DNA of 64,000 bases from Gnetum montanum (GCA_015680685.1 MNCI01013865.1:427172-491171), one strand, 5' to 3'; positions 22,601 to 34,720 are shown, counted from the first letter of the stretch. A program made the numbers and translations. The notes: a model not told the origin generated them from the sequence alone.

Positions 22601-22995
22601 GATCTGGCTGAAGAGGGTGCAGATCTAGATGAGAAAAACTTAGATCTAGAGCTAATGAAGGTAGATCTGATGGAACCGAGAGTAGATCTGGGATCGTGAG
22701 GAGCATATCTACAAGGTGGTGCAGTAGATCTAAAGAGATTAGGCCTAGATCGAAGTAGATTTGAGAAATGATGAAGAAGGGTTCAAAACATATAGACTGG
22801 TGCAGCATGCAGATCTGGCTAAAGAGGGTGCAGATCTGAATGAGGAAAACTCATATCTAGAGCTGATGAAGGTAGATTTGATGGAACTGAGAGTAGATCC
22901 AGGATCGTGAGGAGAAGATCTACAAGGTGGTGTAGCATATCTAAAGAGATCAAGCCTGGATCAAAGTAGATCTAAGAAATGATGAAGAAGGCCCC
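22601..22995 (-). repeat. tandem duplication of about 210 bases next to the primer site
   Basis: Copy 1 (22601-22811) and copy 2 (22812-22995) both start GATCTGGCT(G/A)AAGAGGGTGC and end at GAAATGATGAAGAAGG. AGATCT or a one-base variant recurs about ten times per copy. The primer site directly follows copy 2. Confidence 0.8.
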
Positions 22996-23009
22996 TCCTT
23001 CTAGTGCCA
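22990..23009 (-). other. primer-binding site of the third element
   Basis: TGGCACTAGAAGGAGGGGCC on the minus strand, the best preserved of three equivalent sites and the only one still beginning TGG. Confidence 0.65.
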
Positions 23010-23029
23010 AAAACTATACCGTCTAAAAT

Positions 23030-25364
23030 TGTTGGTGTTGGGCTGGAACATTACAGGCACCGAAAGATTCATAGACAAGCACAGTAGACCCTGCCTCCGC
23101 TTGAGGGCAAGCTAGAAATAGATAAAGGTAGAGTGCCTTGGATGGTTCACACGCAAATCAAAGAAGAACTTCCCCAATGTTTGCCACTACAACACGTTGG
23201 GTTATACGTAAACTGCAACTAAATGTAAACTAGTATGAAACATACAGAAAATGTAAACGTGCGTAAACATAGAAAATGATGTAAACTGTAATAAAAGTTG
23301 GCCAAATGTATCAAATGTAATGAAAAAGAGTGTGTAAAAAGAACTGGTCTATATGTAGTTGTGGATCTACACAAGGTGGACGTATCATCCTAAATCAGAT
23401 CTTGCAACCCAAATTTAGTCAAAAATTGGGGTTTTTATATGATCTGGGAGCATGGAATTCGGATCTGGAGTGGGATGATTGGCTATGGGAGGGAAAATTT
23501 ACAAATCTGGTGATAGGTGGGGCATTGACCAGTGCAAAAGAACAAAATTTTACAAGTTTCCAGTGTGAACACTGTTCAGTTCACACGCTGGGTGTGCAAA
23601 CCCTCAGCCTGTGACCTTTCATGCCCATAAAAATGAAATGAATGATGGTTGTACAACAGATTTCATAGTTCTAGCCTATAGATTTGAGCTTTGTTATCCT
23701 ATTTCTAGCTTCAGCATGTCATTATAAGCTTCAGAGTATCCTGGCATGTCCATAGAGCTTCCAGCATGTGAGTTTGGGCATCTGGCATGTTTCTGTACCC
23801 TCACACGTTGGGCGTATACGCTCCATACGCTAGACAACAAGTGGTCAAACAAGAAGGATTTCAACTGATATTTTGATCTCTAAAGAAATTTTTGACCATG
23901 GATCTAGATTCTAATGTCCTAAGGATTCTTCTTGTCAAATTTGGGCTCATTTGGCCTTGATTTGGTAGGGTTTTGGGAGGCCCGAAGTTGAGCATGCTGG
24001 GCATATACGCTGGGCATATACGCTGGGCGTATAGGCCAACGTGTGAGCATGAAAACTGAAATTTAGGAATCAAATATAGTATGCTGATGTGTGTACATTG
24101 ATCCTTGAGTCTTGGTGGTCCTTTAAGTCATCTAGGAGCTTATTTTGACTTTGTTTTAATGGGGTTTTGGGCTCATCTTTGAGGTGTATGATGGCTGTAC
24201 GTTGGGCGTATGGGCCAGCGTGTGAGGCCAAAAATGATACTTTTGATGTTAAAAATGGAATTTTTCAAAGATTTTGATGATTTATACTAGATTCCCATGT
24301 CCAAAGGATAATCCCCATGCCAAAAAATTTCCTTAAAGTGCCTGTTTGACCTTGTCCTTGGGGCCATATGATGGGCGTACATGCTGGGCGTGCAAGATGT
24401 ACATGCTTAGTGTGTGAACTTAAAATTGCATAATTTCAAGGTCAAAAATTGATTTTCTTGAGCCCATGATGATGCCTACCAATTTCCCTATCTCTGAGAG
24501 TTGATTCCTTGTGAAAATCTTGGTCTGACGTGCTTTTTTTGGATCACCTTTGAAGTCATACGCTGGGCTTGTGAGCCAGCGTGTAGGCAGGAAATCACCC
24601 GTTTGGTGCCCAAAATTTGCTTTTTACGAACTTGATACCTACCTAGGACCTTAGGAAAGGTCCTAGAGAGTCTATACCTTTTATTCTAGCATATTTTGAT
24701 GAGTTTTTGAGGCTCAAAAGTTGCTGCATGCTGGGCCATACGTTGGGCGTGTAGGATGTACATGCTCAGCATGTGAACTCAAAAGTGAATTATTTCAAGG
24801 TCAAAAATTGATTTTCTTGAGCCCATGATGATGCCTAAAAATTTTTCTATCCTTTAGAGTTGATTCCTTGTAAAAATATTGGTCTGAAGTGCTTGTTTTG
24901 GGTCACCTTTGAAGTCATACGCTAGGCGTACACACTGGGCTTGTGAGCCAGCATGTAGGTAGGAAATGACCCGTTTGGTTCCCAGAATTTGATTTTTAGG
25001 AGCCTGCAACCTACCTCAAACCTTAGGGAAGGTCATGGGGAGTCTATAAATTCAATTCTAGTATATTTTGATGAATTTTTAAGGATGAAAATTTTCTGCA
25101 CACTGGGCCATACGCTAGGCATGTATAGGCGAGCATACAGGATGCATACATAGTGAAAACCAAGTATTTTGAGCTCAAAATTTACCAGGTTTGATTCTAG
25201 ATGTCACTGTAGTCTTCTTTGAATCCCAAGGAACCATTTCTTACTCAGTTCATCTCTATTTGAAGCTGTCTATGAGGCCCTCAAGCTTCAGTCATGCTGG
25301 GGAGCATCATGACTTAGCTTGATTCTTGTTGGAGAAGTGCTAAGCCTAGAATTTTGTGGTGTTT
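23030..25364 (-). mobile_element. LTR of subfamily B (5' LTR of the third element)
   Basis: Plus-strand ends are TGTTGGTG and GGTGTTTCA, giving TGAAACACC...CACCAACA on the reading strand; the TGAAACACC start matches LTR A. Length 2335. The interior is unrelated in wording to LTR A: CGCTGGGCGTATA and CCAGCGTGTGAG words replace GCTACGCTATG. It abuts antisense-gene coding sequence at 25365, so the LTR entered that gene. No matching 3' LTR is in the window. Confidence 0.7.
23790..24960. repeat. CGCTGG...CCAGCG hairpin family in LTR B
   Basis: At least five inverted repeats: near 23797-23835, 24000-24045, 24193-24222, 24555-24590 and 24918-24955. The clearest, near 24561, reads CGCTGGGCTTGTGAGCCAGC then G. 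Units lie roughly 200 to 360 bases apart within longer diverged repeats that share AATTTCAAGGTCAAAAATTG and TTGATTTTCTTGAGCCCATG words at about 24423 and 24783. Confidence 0.75.
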
Positions 25365-27209
25365 CACCCCCAAAATGGGGGAGACTAATAAATATGTGGG
25401 GGTCCCAACCACAAGGTCAATGGCCCTAGTCAAGAGAGAAGAAACAGCCACCATAAAGGAAGGGGATCTCATCATCGAGGAAAATGCTCCTGCAAATGAG
25501 GAGGATAGTTTTGATGATGAGGAGGATGTTGGTGCCTTAAAAAGAAATGCCCCAGCAAATAAAGAGGTAGCTCATGTCAACAAGGAAGGAAACTCTACTA
25601 ATGATCCCTTTGCTAAGCACATCTCAGCATCGGAGTAACAGATGAACGTAGAGGGTGCTGCTATAGTGTTAAGCTAGCAACGAGGGGAGCTACAACAAGA
25701 TGTCAGTGAGTCTGATAGTATATTCGATAGTATTTCAATGGGAGACCCCCCCCCCCCCCCCCCCCCCCCCCCCCNNNNNNNNNNNNNNNNNNNNNNNNNN
25801 NNNNNNNNNNNNNNNNNNNNNNNNNNNNNNNNNNNNNNNNNNNNCCCCCCACTATCATCCCTGAGGGTTTGCTAGGTACAAGCCTTTATATTGTCATTTG
25901 CGTTACTCACCTATTTTATTGTAGTCTATCTCGATCATTACTGACACGTTTAGTTATATGGTAGACACTGATGTTAACATTGCAGGACCTTCCTTGATCT
26001 AGCTAGAACCATGGGTCGAGATCCCTAACAAGCTTACGTTCATGTAGGGGGTTGTCAATGACATGACCAGCTGTCTTAAACAAGTCAATCCAGAAGTGGG
26101 TAAGTAAAGTGGCTATGCTAGACTTTTAGCTTGCTACACTAGACTTCTTAAGTTGCCAAAGTTTGCTATGCTACTATGGCTAATGTAATTTTATGTGTGA
26201 TAATAGCTTCTTGCCTCAAGTGGGATGAAAATTAGGCAATAAAGGTGGATGCCATGCCTACATTCCCACCTAAAGTAACCAAGGTGCCTCATCACGTATA
26301 CGACAAGGCTAGCAAATGTCCGTTGCACTCAACACGCTCTTTGTGGGAGTGTAGGCACGTGAATGAAAACCTGTGGAAACAAGTCTAGAGGTAGGATAAA
26401 GAAAAGGCTAATCTAACTATTGAGGTGGGATACCTTCATTCTAGGAATGAATTCCTCCTGGCCCATGATGCCAACGATAGCAATTGACACATGACCATCA
26501 TAGATTATGCAAGATATTGGATAGTTTTACGGTGCAACAATGAGGTGACCCAGGAGATAATTGAACAGCAGATGTAGATGGACTTGTTGGCTTAAAAGAA
26601 CCAAAAATGGAAGGACTATAGCGCTAGAGTTTACGAATGTGGATATTCCTAGAAGAATCACAAGAATATGTATAAACTAGAACATGCTGCCTATTGTAAA
26701 CAATACCGGGATGCTTCAGTGAAGTTGTATACTTATGAAGCATTCATGGATGTCATTGGTGCTTCTAAGGCCTACAACAAGTTCATGCAGTAAGTGACGG
26801 TCACTGAGTCACCTGAGCAGGATGTGAATCTTCCCATAGGTGAGATTGCCATTGCCTTCTTTTCTCTGGGACCACTAAGATGGACGGCCATCAAAAAGGA
26901 AAAAGCTGTAGTAGACATTGAACTGAGTGAAACACATTGGGTAGATATCATAGAGGAGGAGGTTTGGCACCACCTCGGGATTGGATTGGACCGTATACCC
27001 CCCGAGACAGATGCGGGGAAATTTTGGGTTAGTCATTTTTTGCAATGCAATAGTTTATGTTTTTCTAGCTTTTGTGTGCAATTCTAGCTAACTACTTCAT
27101 TTCTATTATGCAGGTTCCAAATGAAGAAGCAAGATCCTTAGAGGATGAAAATGATGTTGTAGTAGAAGATGATGCAAAGGCAAATAATGTAGGGGAAGAT
27201 GATGCATGA
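25365..27209 (+). pseudogene. antisense gene, 3' half (right copy), interrupted by LTR B
   Basis: It begins in the acidic exon (PKMGETNKYVGVPTTRS), equivalent to PKIVMENKD at 3482 in the left copy. After the gap, acceptor GCAG at about 25985 opens the short exon with VEIPNKLTFM and GVVNDMTSCLKQVNPEV, then donor GTAAGT at 26100, acceptor ATAG at about 26208, and a long exon with SHITKVPHH-like and NENLWKQV blocks. That exon ends in an open frame (26794-27087) containing HWVDIIEEEVWHHLGIGLDR. Acceptor TATGCAG at 27115 opens the last exon, NEEARSLEDENDVVVEDDA, ending at TGA 27209. Splice positions coincide with the left copy, which argues for a real spliced transcript in the ancestor. Confidence 0.65.
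25746..25850. other. C homopolymer and assembly gap
   Basis: 29 C, then 70 N (25775-25844), then 6 C, inside the acidic exon. This marks unresolved sequence; the true homopolymer length is unknown. Confidence 0.95.
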
Positions 27210-27376
27210 CAGTAGAGCTTTTGATTTTTTGTATTTTTATATTTTTTGTAAAACTATTGCAAACATTGTCTAAGTAAAATTTTGAATTAAAAATGGATTA
27301 TGGCAAGATTAATGCTACTCTAGTTTATGTGTTACGAATGTTATTTATGCAACTGATTTCTATGTTTTTCACTTTA

Positions 27377-27547
27377 GTTTTAGGCCATTTCTAGCCATGT
27401 GTAGTTTTAGGCCATTTCTGGCCATGCGTAGTTTTAGGCCATTTCGAGCCATGGTGCTGATATACTTTTAGGCCATTTTAGACCATATCTAGTTTTAGGC
27501 TATTGCAGGCCATGGCATAGTATAGTTTTAGGCCATTTTGGGCCATG
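27377..27547 (+). repeat. hairpin-type tandem repeat array F, downstream of the antisense gene
   Basis: Six copies of TAGTTTTAGGCCATTTCTGG-CCATG with a period of 24 to 36 bases. GGCC/GGCC arms are as in array B, which occupies the same position in the left copy. The interval 27210-27376 is AT-rich and may hold the gene's 3' end. Confidence 0.8.
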
Positions 27548-27688
27548 GCATGAATAGAAGTTATGTCAATGATTTTAGAAAAATGTGTTAGTGTGCCTAG
27601 CATAGATGGATGAATGCAAAGCAAATGAGCAATAAATGTACAATGGATGTTAACTAGGTGAGAAGTAGTGGGGTTGCTATGCTATGCA

Positions 27689-30600
27689 TAACTACTTCCT
27701 AACCCATTGTGGATTGTGTGAAGCGTAAGGCCAAGACACTTTGCTAGGGCATTTGTCTACATCATTTCCCTTCGCTTGGAAGGGCAAATCGGCCCACGCA
27801 TTCTTGTTTTCTAAGCTAGCATGTTGTGCCAACTCCTTTGCTAAGTGGTTGGTATCTATAGAGATAGGCACTTCATTCTTGGAGGTTATGACCTCTAAGC
27901 CCTGCTCCATATCTATGTTATTGATCACTTACGTTGCCACCTTGTCGTCATGGATTACCACCTCCCTGCCTGCATAGGGTAGATGGATCTCCTAATGTAT
28001 GGGTAAAGAGACAACCCTAATTTGTGCTAACCATGATCTCCCCAAGATCATGTTAGACCTAAGCATCTCTTCCACCATGAAAAACATTACATTAATGGGG
28101 AACTAGTCCCATACCACAAAGTTAATGTGGATAGTGCCTTTCAATACGACCCATGCCCCATTGAACGAATTTAAGCATGACGTCATTGTGGATCTGATCT
28201 GGTTGACCAAACCTAGCTTATCCACCATAGGGAATGGGATGACATTTGTAGCAGCCCCATCATCAACATGTACACTTTAGATCTTGTGTTGACCGACCTA
28301 AATTATGATAAAAAGAGGTGTTGTAGTCACCTAACCCTTCTCAGAGTCTTCCCTAATAGAATCATCACAAAAAGTCAATTGGGATAGATTTGGTTCTATT
28401 GGCATAGAAGGAAGCATAACTAAGTGGATTGCTTTTCCTTCTACTGGCATGTTCTCATCAATGAGAATTGCTATTAACATGTGAACCAAAGCCTCACGAT
28501 GTGCAGTAGAAGTCATAATTAGATCATAAAGGCTCAAATTTGTGTTTTTTTGTTTCAGAGCCTGCTTGACCTGGGTGAGAGCATTCAATAGGTCAGGGCC
28601 ACCTTCCTATTTTCTATCTTTCTCCTCTTTCATTCATTTGAGGAGATGAATTTCCTAAGGAGGGACAATTTTAGGTCTAGGATCAAACCCTTTCGGGTGA
28701 GATGGTGATGTTCATGCATGTGTAGCAACATCATCTTTTGGCAACAAGGACGTAGATGTAGAGGACAAGGGCATAGGTTTAGAACTACCTATGGCAATAT
28801 GTTATGTAGATGCCTCACCCATCAAACGCTCTTCTTGTTTCTTTGCATGAGAAGGTTGAGGTGCTATCTTATGTGGGCTAGGGGCAATTGAATAACTCAA
28901 CCCCCTAATGAAAAACGGTGCTAATAGTGTTAATGCATGTGGTATTTGTGTGGTTTTGCTAACAGGTGGTGTAGGGGCAAATGTTCGAGGATGGACTCTC
29001 AGGACAAATAGTTGCTATGGAGTTTGTCTAGCCACTAGTGGTGAAGCACTACGTTGAGGCACACAAACCACAAATGGCCGCTGGGGTGATTTAGGGTTAC
29101 TATCAACACCGATGATGTTGATAATGTAGCCAGCATTGTTGGTGTTAAGAGGATCTGTGTAAACATGAAAAGATTGATTTTTTGGGTGCACTGGGTTGCT
29201 CTCATCTAAAACCAGTTTCCCTGGATTAATCATCCTTTGGATGTCATCTTTTAACACCATATAGTAATCTATGTCATGACCACACTATTGATGGTAGTCA
29301 TAGAACCACTCCAGTTTGAAATTCTTAGGAACTGGCAACTCATTGGGCAAGGCCAAGGAGGGGTTCGTATGAATTTTGCAGTACCATTGATATTTTTTTA
29401 TTCCCTCCTCTGACATCCACTTGTGTTAGATGTACCCCGCTGCTAGTAATTTCTTTAGAAGTTTTCAAGACTTAACGGGTAGTAGGGTATACTTGGAGTG
29501 ATCTTTATGCTCAAAGTTTGGCTTAGGGGGTGTGGATTCTTTGGATGTAGATTTGGAGGGTTGAACTATGTTGTCCTGGTTGGGTGTAGGGTTAGGTGCT
29601 ACTATGACTACTTTCTTGTTGTTCTTGTTGTTGTTGGGTTTGGCTTCATTTACCACAATGACCACTGTGGCTGTTGTAGCCTTGCCCTTATCCTTCTTTG
29701 CGAATGTGTTTTTGTATGCAACATAAGCCAAGTCTTTGCTTTCCTTGGGCATGTCTTGTATGCTCTTTGTCCAGACAAAAGCCTAGCTAAGGGTTTGGGA
29801 AGTGAGATAGTATAGTTTGAACTTGATGAAGTCATTCACTACACCTTTAAAGATAGCCAACAAATGGGCCTCCATGATGGGCTCGTGGATCTTATTAAGG
29901 GTAGCACTCCACCACAGTATAAATTGTTGGACTAGTTTTAGTGGATCTTGCTTCACACTCATTAGCTGATCTAGTATAACTTATGTTCTCAAGTTGTACT
30001 TGAAACACATTACGAACTAGGTCAGGAGCTCCTCTAGGGTTGAGATGGAGGAGCATGAAAGCACACGGTAATAGTCTAGGACTTTCCCCATCAGAGACAT
30101 AGCAAAGACATGAATGATTGTATGCATCCATTTTTGCAAAAGAAGGGACCCATATCAAAATGTGAAAAGATGTGCATTGGGATCACCTTCCCTGTTGTAT
30201 TTCTTGAAATGGGGGAGTGGCATCCTGGGGGGTAAAGTCAGTGTGGGGACTGTCGGGTTGATGGGATCATCCTGGTAGAAGTCCATGACTTGTACTATAT
30301 TAGAACTGATAGTCTTGAGGGATTTGATCTTCTCAGTAAGGGTTTGGATAAGCTATAATGCTTGATCTAGACTTGGGGATGATGCAGATGGTTGGGGAGC
30401 TATTAGAGCAGCTCCTATCTGTGGCATGGCAGGGGCAATGATGTGACCCATAGGCAGTGCCATCGGGGTGGTGCCTACGAAAGGTGCTGCTTGTGTTATC
30501 CACCACCTAGTAGGTGGTGCCATTGGAGCAGTAGCTACTGGTTGTGCTATAGGGTAGGCCATTTGTGCGACTAGTGGGAAGGACCATAGTTCCGTGCTTG

Positions 30601-31491
30601 GTTGTACTATTTACAGGACTTGGTACATTTGATGGTGAGCATAGGAGGACATCTGTGATGGTTACAAAATAGGAGGAGAAGTGAATGGGATCCACCATGT
30701 GGGTGGGACTAGGCCCACTGCTGATGGTGGGATAGGTGTAGACACCGGAACGAAAGTAGAAGCTGCATGCAACTATGATATAGGTATGGTGTGAATGTAC
30801 GATAGAGTAGCCATGATAGGTGTGTGATACAATGCATGAATGGACTGGGGAATAATTTACAGAGGGGTAGTGGCTGAGCATGAGACAGGGGAGTAGGCGT
30901 GTTGATACACCAAGGGCATGGCATGGCTACCTGTTGCCGACAAAACTATGGGTTGCAATGAGGTGGATGTGATCATGAAGGGAGCAGTGGTATAGAGTAG
31001 GTTTTTCTAGAAACATGGGGTGGGAGAGATGATGGCAGGGTTGGTTTGACCCCCACCTTCATACTAGGAATCTAGTTCCTCTTACCCATCTTGGAATGTT
31101 TCATCATGGTGAGATGTCGTGTCTCACAGCTCCCTAGGCCTAATGGTCACTATCAGCTAATCTATGAGCCACTGATGTGTTTGTGTCAAAGGAATAGAAA
31201 CATTGAGAGTGGGAATAAATTTCTTCCTGTTACAGTAAGAGAACTCAAAGCTACGTTTGTTTCGAGTTCTTGTGCATCTAAGGGTAGATTTTCCTAGACC
31301 TTAGTGCAGAGAAAGTTACACTACTTGTATTGCTGAGCCAAGCCCTCAAGTCCTTAGTTTTGGATCCTGAGAGATTGACATGATCCCAGCTTTGGGTTGG
31401 GTAGCTGCTCAGCACCTATGATGCCTTGAACCAAGAAGGGGATCTCAATGTTAGAGGTAGTAGCTGCGGTGCTTATGGAAATCATTTTCAT
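27689..31491 (-). pseudogene. gag-protease of the right Tat-like element
   Basis: Largely one frame with scattered stops. MKMISISTAATTSNIEIPF opens at 31491; CQSLRIQN matches the left copy. The capsid core STLEELLT, SATLNKIHEP and KGVVNDFIKFKLYYL runs at about 30060-29790. FYDYHQ-CGHDIDYYMVLKD with DIQRMINPGKLVLDE is at about 29270. Protease has VHVDDGAATNVIPFPMVDKL at about 28270 and NMILGRSWLAQIRVV at about 28050. The tail ends near 27689 with SWPYASHNP. It is nearly collinear with 9444-5703 and helps locate frames there. Many stops are TAG or TAA where CAG or CAA would be expected. Confidence 0.85.
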
Positions 31492-31704
31492 AAAGCTAAA
31501 AGAATTTAAAAATGAGGAAATCAAGAAGATCAAGTGACAATCAGAGGCTTTCTATCCTACAGGATTTCAAAGGAACCGTCGAAACAACCAATCTGTACCA
31601 CACGATGCGTAAACAACTGCAATAGGGTGTCACGTTTATGCTAGTGCATGATGGGGTATAGAACATGTGCAAGATTACCATGAAACATGGAAAAGGCACT
31701 GAAA

Positions 31705-31723
31705 GGCCCTCCTTCTAGCACTA
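31705..31723 (-). other. probable primer-binding site of the right Tat-like element
   Basis: TAGTGCTAGAAGGAGGGCC on the minus strand, at the same distance from the LTR end as at 10080-10098. Confidence 0.6.
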
Positions 31724-31729
31724 GAAAAT

Positions 31730-33552
31730 TGTAGCAACCGAAAACATTGGCTACTGGAAACACCAAGAGGTTATCAGACTAGTAATTTTAACCCCAGATC
31801 TATGCAAGGGCCATGCTAGATAAACATGGAAACAAGGTGCCTTGAATGGTCTAGTCGATTAGATAGAAACTTATTTGGTGTAACTTAACCTTATGTAAAC
31901 ATCATTTTAAGCATGAAATATGTGAAATCTAATCGATGATTAATAAATGCAATGATAAAGAAAATGATGCTAAATAGTGGTAATAATGTAGAAATAATAG
32001 AGTAATTGGGATGAGAAAATGCACCACTGCAAAGTCGTGGGTTCGATTCTCTTCTCTGCTTGAAAATGTGTAATAAGTGGTATAGTGCTGAAGGGGCATA
32101 GGGAGTCCAGAAATGACTGGAACACTCAAAATGCCTCAACCATGTTTTTAGGTACAAGCTTGAGAGCCAATAGTACAAAACACTGACAAGAAAAAGCTAA
32201 TGCCAAGAGCCAATGCTAAAAGTGTCAACTTGCTTTGAATTGCTAAAATACCAATCAATGCCAACAATGCTCAAAATTGCCCAAAATTGCCAACCGCTAA
32301 AATTTTTCCAGCCAATGCTCAATTTTCCCCACCACTTAAGCATTGCTCGTTGGGGTATTTATAGAGCTAGGATCACACGAGAGATGTAGTTTAGATGCCA
32401 CATGTCCTAGACCCACAAGATGCTAACATGCCCATATTGCATGGACATGCAAAGCTGATTGTGAACCTACCAAGCTGCAATCACGCTATCGAAACTGGGA
32501 ATGCTAGAATCAAATATGCCAAAAATGTAGACAAGGAATGGGGCATACTAAAGTAGTGTAGCTACCTACTATGCTGTGCTATGCAATGTAGCATACCATG
32601 TTGGCAAAGTGTAGCAGCTCGCTACACTATGCTACACTATGTAGCATAGCATAGCGTAGCCACCAAGTTGAAGAAAAAATTTGCAATGAAGTCAATTGCA
32701 TGTGCTGGAAGCTTCATCGCACGTCAGGTCAAATTTTGCAGCACTTGGTTTAATATGCATCTTTTGCTACGCTACGCTATGCTACATAGCATAGCAGTTG
32801 GCTTCATTTGTGATCCGTGTTGGAGTGGCAAATGCCTACTTGGAGCTCAAATTTATGCTAATAGTTGCAAATTTTTCCTTCTGCAAAGGGATGAATTTGA
32901 ACTTGATGAACTTGCATTTGAGATACCTTTTGCTGCTCTACGCTATGTAGCATAGCATAGCATAGTAGTTTTCATGTCCTACTTTTTGCTCAATCTACCA
33001 CTTCCTAGTACGAGACCTTGTTGAAGGACTTGAAATCAATCAAGGCAAGTGGTTTTGGAGGGCAAAGTTCTTGCCGAGGGCAATTTCATCATTGGAATCA
33101 CTTGGTAAGCTGGGCCTCTCTGATTTGCCTTTGCTATGCTATACTATGCTACATAGTGTAGCATAGTGTAGCACTTTGTTCTGCAATGATTTACACTTGA
33201 TTGCCTAAGCAACTATCTTCCAAGGTCTGCTATGCTACATAACATAGCGTAGTGTAGCAAAATTCTTCACTAGAAAACTTGCCAAACTATTTTGTGCATC
33301 CTGAGCACCGTTGACAACTCCAAGCATGGTTTCTGAATAGACTATCAGTCGGGTGAAACATCTAGGTGGGCAAGCTAGAGAGTCCATCAGGCCTGTCAGC
33401 AATGGATGTAGAAAACTTTCTAAAATGAATAGTCTAAACTTAGTGCATGCATTTCTTGCCAAACTAGCATGACGTTGCACTTGTGGAAATCCCTTGCCTA
33501 AATTCCAAGACCCTGGTGAAGCAAGAGGATCTTGAAATTTTAAGATGTTTCA
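31730..33552 (-). mobile_element. LTR of subfamily A (5' LTR of the right Tat-like element)
   Basis: Plus-strand ends TGTAGCAACC and AGATGTTTCA; length 1823. TATAAATACC on the minus strand is at 32354-32363. The outer end directly abuts RT coding sequence of another gypsy element at 33553, so this is an insertion boundary. Its partner is most likely the LTR at 10105-11792. Confidence 0.75.
32612..32659. repeat. hairpin in LTR A, right copy
   Basis: GCTACACTATGCTACACTAT is followed by GTAGCATAGCATAGCGTAGC, giving a long imperfect stem. Others of the same wording: 32770-32795 (GCTATGCT/AGCATAGC), 32936-32966, 33130-33175 and 33228-33262. Confidence 0.8.
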
Positions 33553-33860
33553 TTAAAAATATGATTCACAATAGGTAATGGAAAATAATCTTTAAATATT
33601 TTCATATACAATATCATGAAGTCTATATAGACTCTTCATTTTTCTTCTTTCTTTGGTATGATCACGAGTAAGATTACTCACTTACTATCTGCTACATGAT
33701 AGATGAATCCTACCTTAGAAAGATATTTCACTTCATCCTTAACAACTTGTTTAAGCTTTAGATTTAATATCCTCTTTGGCTACCTCCTTAGTTTGATAGA
33801 GGAGTCCATATAGATTTAATGTTAGCATATCCTTGGATATATTTTTGTTAACTCATGACA
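33553..33860 (-). pseudogene. RT fragment of the older gypsy element, cut by insertion
   Basis: Minus-strand translation reads LKQVVKDEVKYLSKVGFIYH, VADSK, LVIIPKKEEK, RVYIDFMILYMKIFKDYFPL and PIVNHIFNE, then stops abruptly at the LTR end. It aligns residue by residue with the RT at 51560-51780 (VVKEEIEQFLKVGFIYP, RVCIDFRLLNMETFKYHFPF). The catalytic palm is lost to the left of the insertion and is not in the window. Confidence 0.85.
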
Positions 33861-34299
33861 TGACCATGCAAAGGTAGGCCATTTGTTTACTACTCATAAC
33901 AGCTTCCCTTTCTATTCTTAGGTGAGATTAACATTGATAATTATTGATTTTTCATTATCAAGAAAATAATATTCTAATTTTTTTGATAAAGCCTTAAGTT
34001 CAAGGAGCTCCTGCTTAAAATCATCAAGGATTTCTAGCTTCCTCTAATTCATTTTTTTTATGGTTGTGAAAGGGTTGGTAATGAATCTAGTCCAATCCAT
34101 GCATGTTAACTATACAAGCACTTGTGAGAAGCTTCATTAATTTCATGCATATTATTGATCTAGAGTTTTTTTTTATATTATCCATGAGGTACTTTCTTGT
34201 TTTATGGCTTCTACATATATGCATCATTGAATTTTTAATGTCTCAGCATAATTATTGCATGCTATGATGAATGTACTTTTCATAGCCCATATCTTTTAC

Positions 34300-34720
34300 A
34301 CACAATGTCAACTTGTGTCACTATATGTGATGCATGGAACTCACTTCTTCTCAAGATTTTTTAATTTATTTTCCTTGGATATTTCCAAGGAAAGATCTCT
34401 AATTTCCATCTTAACATCAATTTTACTAAGCCATGCCCTTCCCATGATAATAGGGAAGTCTCCCTTACAATTATCCATATGGATCACTAAAAAATATACT
34501 GGATATAACCAACTATAGATAGTGATCACAATGTCCTCTGCCAATCTCAAAAGAATAAGGATGGACTAATTTACAAGCTTCAACCTGATGTTGCATTTCT
34601 TGAGTGGAGGTAGGTTCCAAGTCTTGTAGATCTCTTGAGAAATTAAGTTTACCCCAAAACCTAAATTTAGTAAATCCTTACATGGATCATTTCATATTAT
34701 CTATAAATACATTAAGGGAC
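34300..34720 (-). pseudogene. protease of the older gypsy element
   Basis: Shows NLISQEIYKTWNLPPLKKCN, RLAEDIVITIYSWLYPVYFL and DFPIIMGRAWLSKIDVKMEI, ending in LSLEISKENK. The same blocks, in the same order, are in the plus-strand element at 50660-50946. The aspartate triad region is poorly preserved (LLNLGFGVNLI). Between 33860 and 34300 lies the RT connection with AWSCHELTKIYP. Confidence 0.8.

Noticed and set aside
25365-25385. CCCCCAAAATGGGGG next to LTR B as a polypurine tract
   Set aside because: The left copy has CCCCCAAGATAG at the equivalent codon of the antisense gene (3480), so this is target coding sequence and not an element feature.
32035-32062. GGGTTCGATTCTC as the T-loop or B box of a tRNA gene or SINE
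   Set aside because: Only the B-box-like word is present; the flanking bases do not form a T stem, no A box or anticodon arm is found, and the sister LTR lacks it.
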